From Clostridiales bacterium (GTDB lineage: Bacteria > Bacillota > Clostridia > Christensenellales > CAG-138), in NCBI GenBank assembly GCA_009783775.1, contig WRCT01000070.1:1-8559 (forward strand): DNA of 8,559 nt. The letters are read 5' to 3'. The notes under the pieces were generated by a model that did not search any database, was not told where the DNA came from, and saw only the letters and a list, made by a program, of their open reading frames with translations. Shown piece after piece: positions 1 to 5,830 of the stretch (its first letter is position 1; each line of letters begins with the position of its first letter). The position numbers were made by a program, and so were the translations under genes.

Positions 1-64
1 ATGCGGCAAGGGTAAGCGCCAACACCAATATTAGCACCATAGCTATAAATCTCTTTGTATTCAT
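1..64 (-). CDS. N-terminus of an exported protein, probably a lipoprotein (partial)
   Basis: Only the first 21 codons are inside the window; the gene runs off the left edge. It starts with ATG at 64-62, behind a clear AGGAGG at 75-80. Its ATG overlaps the TGA of the DUF3795 gene by 4 bp (ATGA at 64-61), so the two are probably translationally coupled. The visible peptide begins MNTKRF and continues with a hydrophobic run rich in Leu, Val and Ile (IAMVLILVLALTLAA), a typical Sec signal peptide with a short positive n-region. The visible sequence ends ...TLAA followed by a codon beginning with T. If that codon is TGC or TGT, this would be a lipobox (LAAC). That is inference, since the codon is cut. 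The mature protein cannot be seen, so no function is assigned. Confidence 0.7.
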   Translation of the reverse strand, partial: MNTKRFIAMVLILVLALTLAA

Positions 65-354
65 TGAATTGTTTCCTCCTTCAACAGCGCCACATTGATA
101 TTTACGGCTTGGCGGTGTTCTTCATCGGACATGGACGGGTCCTTCCAGTCATAGAAAAGCCGGCATGGCAACTCGGCACATTCGCCGCAGGTTTTATAAC
201 CTTTCCTGTTGACCGAACAGGCATAAATCGGACAACGCTCCACGCCAAAGTTTTCTATGTAGAAAGGTTTTCCACAGCTTTGTTGGCATCCGCTGCCGCA
301 CTTTTCTTTCAGGGGACACGCATCACAATTGATTCCGCACGGTGATAAATTCAT
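61..354 (-). CDS. DUF3795-like cysteine-rich protein
   Basis: A 97-residue protein with eleven cysteines (residues 6, 10, 13, 19, 23, 27, 41, 46, 56, 59, 64). It opens with the SPCGINCDACPL pattern typical of DUF3795 proteins, small putative zinc- or metal-binding proteins common in Clostridia with no established function. Further pairs (CGECAELPC at 56-64) fit the family. The ATG at 354 is preferred over the in-frame ATG at 360, because the AAGGAG at 362-367 lies 7 nt from the former but only 1 nt from the latter. That ribosome binding site overlaps the stop codon of the truncated ORF upstream, and this gene's own stop overlaps the next start, so the three are co-transcribed. The family call is fairly secure; the role is unknown. 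Confidence 0.75.
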   Translation of the reverse strand: MNLSPCGINCDACPLKEKCGSGCQQSCGKPFYIENFGVERCPIYACSVNRKGYKTCGECAELPCRLFYDWKDPSMSDEEHRQAVNINVALLKEETIQ

Positions 355-366
355 GGTCATTCTCCT

Positions 367-504
367 TTATGTTTTTTCTTTATTATACTTAACGTCAACC
401 ACCCCCGGCAAGGTCATATAAAATGCAGCAACCTCTTTCATGAGGGTTTCGATTTCATCTTGTTTTTCTATTTTTGCCTCATAAATGCAAATTTCATTAA
501 ACAT
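367..504 (-). pseudogene. Small ORF, apparently a C-terminally truncated ABM-like (dimeric α/β barrel) protein
   Basis: A 45-residue ORF starting at ATG 504-502 with GAGAGG 9 nt upstream. The peptide (MFNEICIYEAKIEK... then ETLMKEVAAFYMTLPGVVDV) resembles the first half of small antibiotic-biosynthesis-monooxygenase-like proteins: a β-strand beginning, an E-x(2)-LM-x-E helix, then PGV-x-DV-x-Y. Such proteins are usually about 100 residues long. Here the frame stops just after this point in an A-rich stretch, and the stop overlaps the ribosome binding site of the DUF3795 gene. I infer truncation by deletion, with the downstream gene now joined to its promoter and leader. A genuine 45-residue protein is possible. 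The family match is by pattern recognition and only moderately secure. Confidence 0.45.
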
Positions 505-546
505 AAACGGTGTCCTCTCAGGCAAAGAACTTGTAATTTTGATGTG

Positions 547-580
547 ATTATAATAGCAGTTTTTGTCGCCAAAAGCAATG
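547..580 (-). promoter_or_regulatory. Candidate σA promoter for the leftward 504-1 unit
   Basis: On the minus strand there is an AT-rich segment with TGCTATTATAAT. It can be read as an extended -10 (TGC-TATTAT) with a weak -35 (TTGCTT) 17 bp upstream, or as TATAAT at 552-547 with a poor -35. It lies about 45 bp before the start of the truncated ORF and is the only good -10 in the 155-bp gap after the methyltransferase gene. Confidence 0.4.
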
Positions 581-594
581 CAAATAAAACAATA

Positions 595-631
595 CCCCTG
601 CACCTTCTTTTCTTGCCCCCTGCACCTTCTT
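595..631. repeat. Two direct copies of a 15-bp C-rich repeat
   Basis: CCCCTGCACCTTCTT occurs at 595-609 and again exactly at 617-631 (period 22). A degenerate third copy (GCACCTTCCTTGCA) lies around 634-647. The repeats sit between the methyltransferase stop and the candidate promoter of the next unit. No T-tract hairpin terminator was found here. Confidence 0.6.
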
Positions 632-659
632 GCGCACCTTCCTTGCAGAAGATTCTTCG

Positions 660-1289
660 CTAACGCTCAGAAGGATAGTGCGCCTCCAGATACACCAGCG
701 GAAAGGCGGCGCGGAGAACTTGATGGGTTTGCACGGTGAATCCATTTTGGGCGATGAAGGTGACGTACTCGGCGGGGGTCCATTTGGCATAGGTTTCAAA
801 GCCGATCCATTTTAAGAATTTCGCGTTGAGGTCCCAGGTTTTCGTGCGGATATGGCCGTGGGAATAGGTCGGGGCGATCAGCAGGCCGTTGGGTTTTAAG
901 ACGCGCGCGATTTCTGAAAGGACCTTGGTTGGGTCGGGCATAATGTGCAGCGCGTTGGAGATGATGGCGGCGTCAAAGGCTTGATCGTCAAAGGGCAGCG
1001 CCGTCGCGTCCGCGACCGAAAAGCGCAGATTGGCGGGCGCTTTTTTCTTTTGCGCGGCCGCGATCATTTTGGGCGCAAAGTCAATCGCCTCGATACGGCG
1101 CACATGGGCAGCGATATTTACGGCGATCAGGCCGGTGCCCGTGGCGACTTCCAGCACATTCATTTCGGGCGAAAGCGCGGCGGCCATGCGGCGATACATT
1201 TCGGCGTATGCAGGCCCGTTGAATCGCTTGATCTCAAAATCATAGAGTTTCGCGTAGCGGTCCCAAAAAGCCCTGTTGTCCTTACTCAT
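660..1289 (-). CDS. Class I SAM-dependent methyltransferase (UbiE/Methyltransf_11 type)
   Basis: A 209-residue protein with the Rossmann methyltransferase motifs in order. Motif I is VLEVATGTG (45-53). The acidic residue that would bind SAM ribose is D70 in EAIDFA. Motif III is VADATALPF (92-100). A post-motif segment ISNALHIMPDP (110-120) is followed by LKPNGLLI (131-138). This is the layout of small UbiE-like enzymes whose substrate cannot be read from sequence. The C-terminal third (WDLNAKFLKWIGFETYAKW) is family-specific and resembles other clostridial methyltransferases of unknown substrate. The ATG overlaps the SEC-C gene stop by 4 bp (ATGA) and has no strong ribosome binding site, so it probably depends on coupling. 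It is not UbiE itself in any demonstrable sense. Confidence 0.85.
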   Translation of the reverse strand: MSKDNRAFWDRYAKLYDFEIKRFNGPAYAEMYRRMAAALSPEMNVLEVATGTGLIAVNIAAHVRRIEAIDFAPKMIAAAQKKKAPANLRFSVADATALPFDDQAFDAAIISNALHIMPDPTKVLSEIARVLKPNGLLIAPTYSHGHIRTKTWDLNAKFLKWIGFETYAKWTPAEYVTFIAQNGFTVQTHQVLRAAFPLVYLEAHYPSER

Positions 1290-1789
1290 GCATTACCGCA
1301 GCACTTCTTGTATTTCTTGCCACTGCCGCAGGGGCAGGGGTCGTTGCGACCCACGCTTTCCTCTGCGACAAAAACCTTGGAGGCGCGGAAGGACTTTGTG
1401 ATTTCTTTGCGCTGTTGCTCGGTGCGCACCGCGTCCCACTCGGGCAGCTCGTAGAGCCAGTCCGCCTTGGCGCCCAGCATATTGAAATAAAGCTTGTCAA
1501 AGTCCGCCGCGAGGGTGATTTCGCTCTCTTCTGTCAGATTGTCCAGTTCCAGCGGGTCGCCCGCCAGGCTGGCGTTGATGCCGTCCAGAAAGCCGGTAAA
1601 GGACAGATTGTCCATGTCGAACTCTGCCGCCAGGGTGGCTAATGTGCCCGCGAAGGGCTCCGTGTGACGGGCCAGGATTTTCTTGTAGACCTCTGTCTCC
1701 GCGTCAAAATAGGTGCGCCAGAATTTGTCATAGTCCTGCTGCGTGGGGTGGTCCTTGGCGATTGCCAGCCAGTCTTGGTATAAGCTCAT
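1286..1789 (-). CDS. SEC-C motif protein
   Basis: A 167-residue protein ending in a textbook SEC-C motif: VGRNDPCPCGSGKKYKKCC at 147-164, with the C-x-C-x8-C-C zinc ligands at C152, C154, C163 and C164. This is the same zinc module found at the SecA C-terminus, where it contacts SecB and ribosomes. As a stand-alone tail it is found on many proteins of unknown function. Residues 1-146 are acidic, mostly helical and without a recognised catalytic motif. The start is secure: AAGGAGG lies 4 nt before the ATG. The gene follows rimI after a 78-bp gap holding two palindromic repeats and overlaps the methyltransferase gene downstream, so it may begin its own two-gene unit or be read through from rimI. 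No promoter was seen in the gap. Confidence 0.85.
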   Translation of the reverse strand: MSLYQDWLAIAKDHPTQQDYDKFWRTYFDAETEVYKKILARHTEPFAGTLATLAAEFDMDNLSFTGFLDGINASLAGDPLELDNLTEESEITLAADFDKLYFNMLGAKADWLYELPEWDAVRTEQQRKEITKSFRASKVFVAEESVGRNDPCPCGSGKKYKKCCGNA

Positions 1790-1805
1790 AGTTCCTCCTT
1801 GTTTT

Positions 1806-1872
1806 GCGGACGAGCAATGGTCGCCCCTATGTGTGTTTTTGGATAAGCGGGCGAACGCAGTTCGCCCCTACG
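1806..1872 (-). repeat. Pair of GTAGGGGC-type palindromic repeats between rimI and the SEC-C gene
   Basis: Read on the minus strand, the first unit (1872-1847) starts CGTAGGGGCG and contains a perfect 8-bp hairpin, GGGCGAAC / GTTCGCCC (1867-1860 and 1856-1849) with a 3-nt loop. The second unit (1830-1806) starts ATAGGGGCGACC and has an imperfect matching arm, ending CCGC like the first. The same two-unit arrangement recurs at 6062-6120. The TAG stop of rimI lies inside the CGTAGGGG edge of the first unit. Confidence 0.75.
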
Positions 1873-2323
1873 GTTGCAATGTTCCCGCGATATTTCTGTT
1901 CCACAGGAGCCAGGCGTCCTCGCCCGTGTCCTGATAGTAGCCTTTGCGGCAGCCCTGGCGCTCGAAACCGAAGCCCGCGTAAAGCTGCTGTGCGGCGCGG
2001 TTGCTTTCGCGCACCTCCAACGTCATGGCCGTTGCGCCGAGGGCGACAGCCTTTTCCATGGACGCGCGCAACAGCAGTTTGCCCAGCCCTCCGCCGCGCG
2101 CCTCGGGATGGACGGCAAGGTTCGTTACGTGCGCCTCGTCCGCCATCACCCACATACCGCAGTAGCCGAGCACGCGCCCGTCCTCTTCCAGCACCAGATA
2201 GTGCGCGACGGCGTTGTGCAGCTCACTGCGCAGGGCCATCTTCGACCAGGGCGTGCGAAAGGACAGGCATTCGATCTCGTGTATGGCGGCGATATCGCCT
2301 TTTCGCATGGCTCTGACCGTCAT
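1868..2323 (-). CDS. rimI: Ribosomal-protein-alanine N-acetyltransferase
   Basis: A 151-residue GNAT-fold acetyltransferase. The start MTVRAMRKGDIAAIHEIE is typical of RimI. The acetyl-CoA pyrophosphate-binding loop is RGGGLG at 76-81 (R/Q-x-x-G-x-G), and the C-terminal motif EVRESNRAAQQLYAGFGF (103-120) is diagnostic. RimI acetylates the N-terminus of ribosomal protein S18 in E. coli. In many bacteria its gene sits with tsaB and tsaD, as here beside tsaB. The ATG at 2323 is chosen because it forms an ATGA overlap with the tsaB stop and has AAGGAA 6 nt upstream. The in-frame ATG at 2338 lacks a good site. The last codons and TAG stop lie at the edge of a palindromic repeat, so the extreme C-terminus (GTLQP) may be repeat-influenced. 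Substrate specificity is inferred from family. Confidence 0.9.
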   Translation of the reverse strand: MTVRAMRKGDIAAIHEIECLSFRTPWSKMALRSELHNAVAHYLVLEEDGRVLGYCGMWVMADEAHVTNLAVHPEARGGGLGKLLLRASMEKAVALGATAMTLEVRESNRAAQQLYAGFGFERQGCRKGYYQDTGEDAWLLWNRNIAGTLQP

Positions 2324-2943
2324 AGTTTTTCCTTCCATAGCCGTTCCGCCTGCGAGGGGCGCAGGTAAAGCGGCGTTGCCTCGATGTCGCCCGCGCGGTT
2401 TGCCGCAAGCAGAGCTACGTCACCGGCGTTGGGCAGAGATTGCGAATCAAGTCCGCAATGACGTGCGGGCAGTGCGCCGCTGCCTACGCAGAGTCCGCCA
2501 TCGGGCAGTTGGGCAAGCGCCTCGGCCATTATGCAGGCGCATGGCTCGAGCAGAATTTTCTCGCCATCATACATCGCCGCGTAGCCGTTGCCGTTGCGCG
2601 CGTCGATCAGGGCGAGCACGGGGTGGCCCTGTTCCCGATAGGGATAGGCCAGCGTTTCCAGGGCATTGACGGAGATGACGGGCTTATCATGCCAGGCGGC
2701 CAGGCCGTTGGCCAAACACACGCCTATGCGCACGCCGGTGAACGAGCCCGGCCCCACGTCCACCGCGAAGGCGTCCATGTCCGCCGTGGTCAGGCCGTGC
2801 TTTGTCAGCAGCGCCTCCGCCTCGGGCAATACGGATTCCGCGTGCCGCAGGTGGGAGGGGGCGAATTGAACGAAAAGCTCGCTGCCGTTAAGGAGCGCGA
2901 CTGAGGCGGTTTTATCGGTTGTTTCAAAGGCAAGCAATTTCAT
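2320..2943 (-). CDS. tsaB: tRNA threonylcarbamoyladenosine (t6A) biosynthesis protein TsaB
   Basis: A 207-residue ASKHA-fold protein starting MKLLAFETTDKTASVAL, with the hallmark segment VDVGPGSFTGVRIG (61-74) and the C-terminal PLYLRP (191-196). TsaB is the inactive paralogue of TsaD. It forms the TsaB-TsaD-TsaE complex, which transfers threonylcarbamoyl to A37 of ANN-decoding tRNAs. The ATG at 2943 overlaps the tsaE stop (ATGA, 2943-2940), and the TsaB stop overlaps the rimI start in the same way. The frame is open upstream to 3096, but that part is within tsaE. Residues 161-169 (RHCGLDSQS) are encoded by a palindromic intergenic-type repeat that also occurs in queA, here tolerated in frame. 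No tsaD gene is in the window. Confidence 0.93.
   Translation of the reverse strand: MKLLAFETTDKTASVALLNGSELFVQFAPSHLRHAESVLPEAEALLTKHGLTTADMDAFAVDVGPGSFTGVRIGVCLANGLAAWHDKPVISVNALETLAYPYREQGHPVLALIDARNGNGYAAMYDGEKILLEPCACIMAEALAQLPDGGLCVGSGALPARHCGLDSQSLPNAGDVALLAANRAGDIEATPLYLRPSQAERLWKEKL
2436..2464 (-). repeat. RHCGLDxQS-encoding palindromic repeat inside tsaB
   Basis: The + strand reads GAGATTGCGAATCAAG followed by TCCGCAATGACG, with partly complementary arms ATTGCG / CGCAAT. It matches the two longer copies at 7218-7256 and 7260-7298 in queA at most positions. On the minus strand it is read in the same frame as in queA, giving RHCGLDSQS instead of RHCGLDPQS. Confidence 0.75.
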
Positions 2944-3413
2944 TGCAGATTCCAGACTCCAGATTCCAGATTCCAGAGGGTTTCGTATGGTTCTCCGTGG
3001 GCAGTCAGGGTCACGGTGCGGGGCGTGTCTCCGCTGCCTTCTATATGGACTTCCAGACGTTCGGCGGGCAGGGCGTCTGGTTGGAGGTCGGCCCACTCCA
3101 TGACGATTAGGGCGGGCGCGGCCAGATAGTCCTCGTAGCCGATGGCATGGAGCTCGCTCAAATCGTGCAGGCGGTAGACGTCAAAGTGATACAGCGGCGG
3201 GGTCGTGTCGTACTCCTGCACAATGGTAAAGGTCGGGCTGGTAAGGTGATTCAGACCAAGCGCCCGCGCCAAACCACGCGCGAAGACGGTCTTGCCCGCC
3301 CCCAGCGCGCCGGTCAGCGCCACAAAGCCGCCGCTGCGCAAGCTCTCGCAGACCGTTTGTCCCAGCATGAGCAGTTCCTCTTCATTCAGATTGTGCCACG
3401 TTCTCTGAATCAA
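2940..3413 (-). CDS. tsaE: tRNA t6A biosynthesis ATPase TsaE
   Basis: A 157-residue P-loop ATPase with Walker A GALGAGKT (35-42), the conserved SPTF (59-62), the HFDVYRL block (76-82) and IVMEWAD (103-109). These are the TsaE hallmarks. TsaE binds the TsaB-TsaD dimer and its ATP hydrolysis resets the t6A synthase. The start is a TTG at 3413-3411 overlapping the tgt TGA (TTGA), with AAAGGGA 6 nt upstream inside the tgt 3' end. No ATG occurs in frame before Met16. The final eleven residues, WNLESGVWNLQ, are unlike family C-termini and are the translation of a tandem heptamer array (2946-2980). That array supplies the end of the gene and leads into the tsaB overlap. Confidence 0.92.
   Translation of the reverse strand: MIQRTWHNLNEEELLMLGQTVCESLRSGGFVALTGALGAGKTVFARGLARALGLNHLTSPTFTIVQEYDTTPPLYHFDVYRLHDLSELHAIGYEDYLAAPALIVMEWADLQPDALPAERLEVHIEGSGDTPRTVTLTAHGEPYETLWNLESGVWNLQ
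2946..2980. repeat. Tandem heptamer array, CAGATTC type
   Basis: The units read CAGATTC, CAGACTC, CAGATTC, CAGATTC and then a degraded CAGAGGG (7 bp each, starting at 2946, 2953, 2960, 2967 and 2974). The array lies at the 3' end of tsaE and 3 bp from the tsaB start. A second array of the same family lies at 8230-8264 beyond yjbQ. Confidence 0.85.
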
Positions 3414-4522
3414 AACAAGTCCCTTTCCAAAAGCTCCGCAGCAAAGCTGCCATAACGGTCCTGCTCAATGGCGAGCCTAGCGTCCTCCATCAGCCGCAGG
3501 GAGAAACGCAGGTTGTGCGTGGAGATCAGGTGCGCGGCCAGCATTTCTTCCGCTTTGATTAAATGGCGCAGGTAGGCGCGGCTGAAGTTTTGGCAGCAGT
3601 AGCAGTCGCAGCCTTCCTCGATGGGACCAAAGTCGCGGGCGTAAGTTTTGTTGCGCAGCATGACGCGGCCGTTGCGGGTGAGCGCCAGGCCATTGCGCGC
3701 CGCGCGGGTTTGGAGCACGCAGTCGAACATATCTATGCCGCGCAAGACGCCCTCAAGCAGGCAGTCCGGACTGCCCACGCCCATCAGATAGCGCGGTTTG
3801 TGCGTTGGCATGAGCGGCATGAGCGCCTCGAGGTTTTCATACATGACGGGCTTGGGTTCGCCCACGCTCAGGCCGCCGATCCCATAGCCCGGGAAATCCA
3901 TCTCGGCCAGCGTGCGCGCGCTCTCGCGGCGCAGCGCGGGGAAAACGCCGCCCTGCACAATGCCGAACAGGGCCTGGTCGGGGCGGCTGTGCGCCTCTTG
4001 GCAACGCTGCGCCCAGCGGTGGGTGCGGCCCATAGCGGCGCGGGCGTAGGTTTCGTCCGCATCGGCAGGCGCGCATTCGTCAAAGCACATGGCGATGTCC
4101 GCGCCCAAAGCCTGCTCGATCTCCATCACGGACTCGGGCGTGAAGAGGTGGCGGCTGCCGTCGATATGCGAGCGGAAGAGCACGCCGTCCTCGCGGATGT
4201 CGTTGATCTTCGCCAGCGAAAACACCTGAAACCCGCCGCTGTCGGTGAGGATCGGCCGGTCCCAGCCCATGAACTTATGCAACCCGCCCGCCTCCGCGAC
4301 CAGCTCGTGACCGGGGCGCAAATAAAGGTGATAGGTGTTGCCGAGGATGATCTGCGCGGCGATTTCTTTTAAGTCGCGCGGGGTCATGGCCTTGACCGTC
4401 GCCTGCGTGCCCACGGGCATATAGCAGGGCGTTTCGATCAGACCGTGGGGCGTGTGCAACCGCCCGCGCCGCGCGCCGGATTGGATGCAGGTATGGAGTA
4501 GTTCGAACTTGAATCCCTTCAT
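3410..4522 (-). CDS. tgt: Queuine (preQ1) tRNA-ribosyltransferase
   Basis: A 370-residue TIM-barrel enzyme of normal bacterial length. It exchanges guanine-34 of GUN-anticodon tRNAs for preQ1 in queuosine synthesis. Key residues are visible: LTDSGGFQ with the general acid/base Asp94, FGIVQGG (186-192), GIGGLSVGE (214-222), and RGIDMFDCV with the expected nucleophile Asp264. The zinc ligands are C305, C307, C310 and H336 in C-x-C-x2-C-x25-H spacing. The segment after the nucleophile reads VLQTRAARNG, with Gln where most enzymes have Pro. The ATG follows the ATPase TAA directly (TAAATG) and lacks a clear ribosome binding site. The first codons are duplicated at 5885-5950. The stop overlaps tsaE. 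Function is secure; whether this start is the original one is doubtful. Confidence 0.95.
   Translation of the reverse strand: MKGFKFELLHTCIQSGARRGRLHTPHGLIETPCYMPVGTQATVKAMTPRDLKEIAAQIILGNTYHLYLRPGHELVAEAGGLHKFMGWDRPILTDSGGFQVFSLAKINDIREDGVLFRSHIDGSRHLFTPESVMEIEQALGADIAMCFDECAPADADETYARAAMGRTHRWAQRCQEAHSRPDQALFGIVQGGVFPALRRESARTLAEMDFPGYGIGGLSVGEPKPVMYENLEALMPLMPTHKPRYLMGVGSPDCLLEGVLRGIDMFDCVLQTRAARNGLALTRNGRVMLRNKTYARDFGPIEEGCDCYCCQNFSRAYLRHLIKAEEMLAAHLISTHNLRFSLRLMEDARLAIEQDRYGSFAAELLERDLF
4460..4507. repeat. Direct repeat A (5' end of intact tgt), 48 bp
   Basis: This segment matches 5885-5932 at 43 of 48 positions without gaps. It encodes tgt residues from about FELLHTC to RRGRL on the minus strand. 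With its partner it brackets the ATPase gene in direct orientation. Outside the 48 bp on the start-codon side the two copies differ completely (MKGFK versus MTQPVT). Confidence 0.9.
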
Positions 4523-5719
4523 TTACTTTAACAACCAGTCCAGTACATTTATCTGCTTGATTCCATTGTGCGAGGCAAGCGGGGTGTTGTCCATTGTCAG
4601 GAGGTACTTCGGATTATGGTCGCCAATGGCCTCCAGCGGCGCAAGCTCGCGGCGTAAGGTTATGCCGTCCGGATCAATCACGGTATAGGCAACCTGATAG
4701 TATTCCTCGCCCTCGTCACCGATCGCGATGAAGTCAACCTCAGTATTGCCGACTTTGCCGATGTAAATCTCATAGCCCCGGCGCAGCAGCTCAAGGAAAA
4801 CAACATTTTCAAGAATATGCCCCATGTCCGCCTTTTTCGTTCCGAGCAGTGCGTAACGCAAACCAATGTCGGCGGCATAGTATTTATCGCCTGTTTTTAA
4901 GTATTGCTTTCCCTTTACGTCATACCGCCCAATCTGATAGAGGATAAAACAATCTGTCAGCGCGGTTAGATAGCTCTCCACAGTATGAACAGAGATTTTT
5001 CGTCCCGCTGAAGTCATAGTGTCAGCGATGCTTTTGGTTGAGCAGATATTTCCGATATTGTCGAACATAAAGCGGACGACGCTTTTCAACATAGCCGTAT
5101 CGGGAAATTTTTTTCGGGCAACGATATCTTTTAACACAATGGTGTCATAAATGCCTTGCAGGTATTGCCGTCTGTCCTTGGGATTTGATATCTCAAGCGC
5201 ATAGGGAAACGCGCTGTTTTGAATGAAGTTCGCGTATAGCCGCTCAGGATTTTGTTCCCCCGAAAAACATGAGACGTATTCCTTGAATGACAGCGGAAGC
5301 ATTTTGATTTCAACATATCGTCCGGACAGCAAGGTCGCCAGTTCGCCGCTCAGAAGATGGGCGTTTGAGCCTGTGATGTAAACATCACAGTTCTTTTTTA
5401 CATATAGGCTGTCGACTGCTTTTTGAAAGTCAATGACCCGCTGGACTTCATCTAAAAAAACATACATCTTCTTGTCCGGCAAAAGCCCTTCCGACACAAA
5501 GTTGTATAACTGCTTGTATGTTTCCAGTTCGTCATGCTCCCCTTCTTCAAGGTTGATTGAAATAATCTGCTCATCGGTTACGCCGTCAGAGCGCAGATAA
5601 TCCTGATATAACTCAAACAGCGTAGACTTTCCGCACCGTCTGATGCCAGTCACCACTTTGATTAGTTTCTTATCCCGAAAGCGGATAAGTGTGTCCAGAT
5701 ATTCCTTTCTTTGTATCAT
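4523..5719 (-). CDS. AAA-type ATPase with DUF4143-like C-terminal domain
   Basis: A 398-residue protein. Residues 1-150 form a P-loop ATPase with Walker A GIRRCGKST (25-33), Walker B MYVFLDEVQ (85-93) and the sensor/arginine region YITGSNAHLLSGELATLLSGR (114-134), as in AAA_14 proteins. Residues 190-398 match the DUF4143 pattern. They include DKYYAADIGLRYALLG (278-293) and LENVVFLELLRRGYEIYIG (303-321). EVDFIA (327-332) then YYQVAYTV (340-347) recall a degenerate restriction-like nuclease core with Ala where Lys is expected. These genes are frequent solitary, horizontally mobile genes in gut anaerobes, with no proven role. The ATG has GGAGGT 7 nt upstream and a consensus promoter. Base composition is clearly more AT-rich than flanking tgt. 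Together with the flanking direct repeats, this supports acquisition by transfer. Confidence 0.88.
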   Translation of the reverse strand: MIQRKEYLDTLIRFRDKKLIKVVTGIRRCGKSTLFELYQDYLRSDGVTDEQIISINLEEGEHDELETYKQLYNFVSEGLLPDKKMYVFLDEVQRVIDFQKAVDSLYVKKNCDVYITGSNAHLLSGELATLLSGRYVEIKMLPLSFKEYVSCFSGEQNPERLYANFIQNSAFPYALEISNPKDRRQYLQGIYDTIVLKDIVARKKFPDTAMLKSVVRFMFDNIGNICSTKSIADTMTSAGRKISVHTVESYLTALTDCFILYQIGRYDVKGKQYLKTGDKYYAADIGLRYALLGTKKADMGHILENVVFLELLRRGYEIYIGKVGNTEVDFIAIGDEGEEYYQVAYTVIDPDGITLRRELAPLEAIGDHNPKYLLTMDNTPLASHNGIKQINVLDWLLK

Positions 5720-5748
5720 AGCAGTTACCTCCGTACGAGTTTTATTGA

Positions 5749-5777
5749 ATTATACAAAAAGCCATTCGGAATGTCAA
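5749..5777 (-). promoter_or_regulatory. Consensus σA promoter of the ATPase gene
   Basis: On the minus strand, TTGACA (5777-5772) and TATAAT (5754-5749) are both exact consensus hexamers and are separated by 17 bp. The ATPase ATG is 30 nt after the -10, with GGAGGT at 5732-5727. Transcription from here would continue directly into tgt, tsaE, tsaB and rimI. Confidence 0.85.
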
Positions 5778-5802
5778 GTTTTTGCAACACTCATGCAAAA
5801 AC
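5778..5802. promoter_or_regulatory. Inverted repeat abutting the ATPase promoter (candidate operator)
   Basis: GTTTTTGCA (5778-5786) and TGCAAAAAC (5794-5802) are perfect 9-bp arms with a 7-nt spacer, directly against the -35 hexamer. A third half-site, TTTTTGCA, lies at 5820-5827. Position and symmetry fit a regulator site. It lacks the GC-rich stem expected of a terminator. No regulator gene is visible nearby. Confidence 0.45.
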
Positions 5803-5830
5803 TGATTGAGTTCGATAACTTTTTGCAGTA

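Noticed and set aside
955..1454. + strand open frame across the methyltransferase and SEC-C genes
   Set aside because: It spans two real genes on the opposite strand, with no ribosome binding site and no recognisable motif.
2943..3096. Upstream extension of tsaB in the same frame
   Set aside because: It lies inside tsaE, and the TsaB family start (MKLLAFETT) coincides with the 4-bp overlap at 2943.
3563..4372. Long + strand open frame (269 codons) opposite tgt
   Set aside because: It is antisense to an intact, motif-complete tgt, has no ribosome binding site and has shadow-like Ala/Val/His composition.
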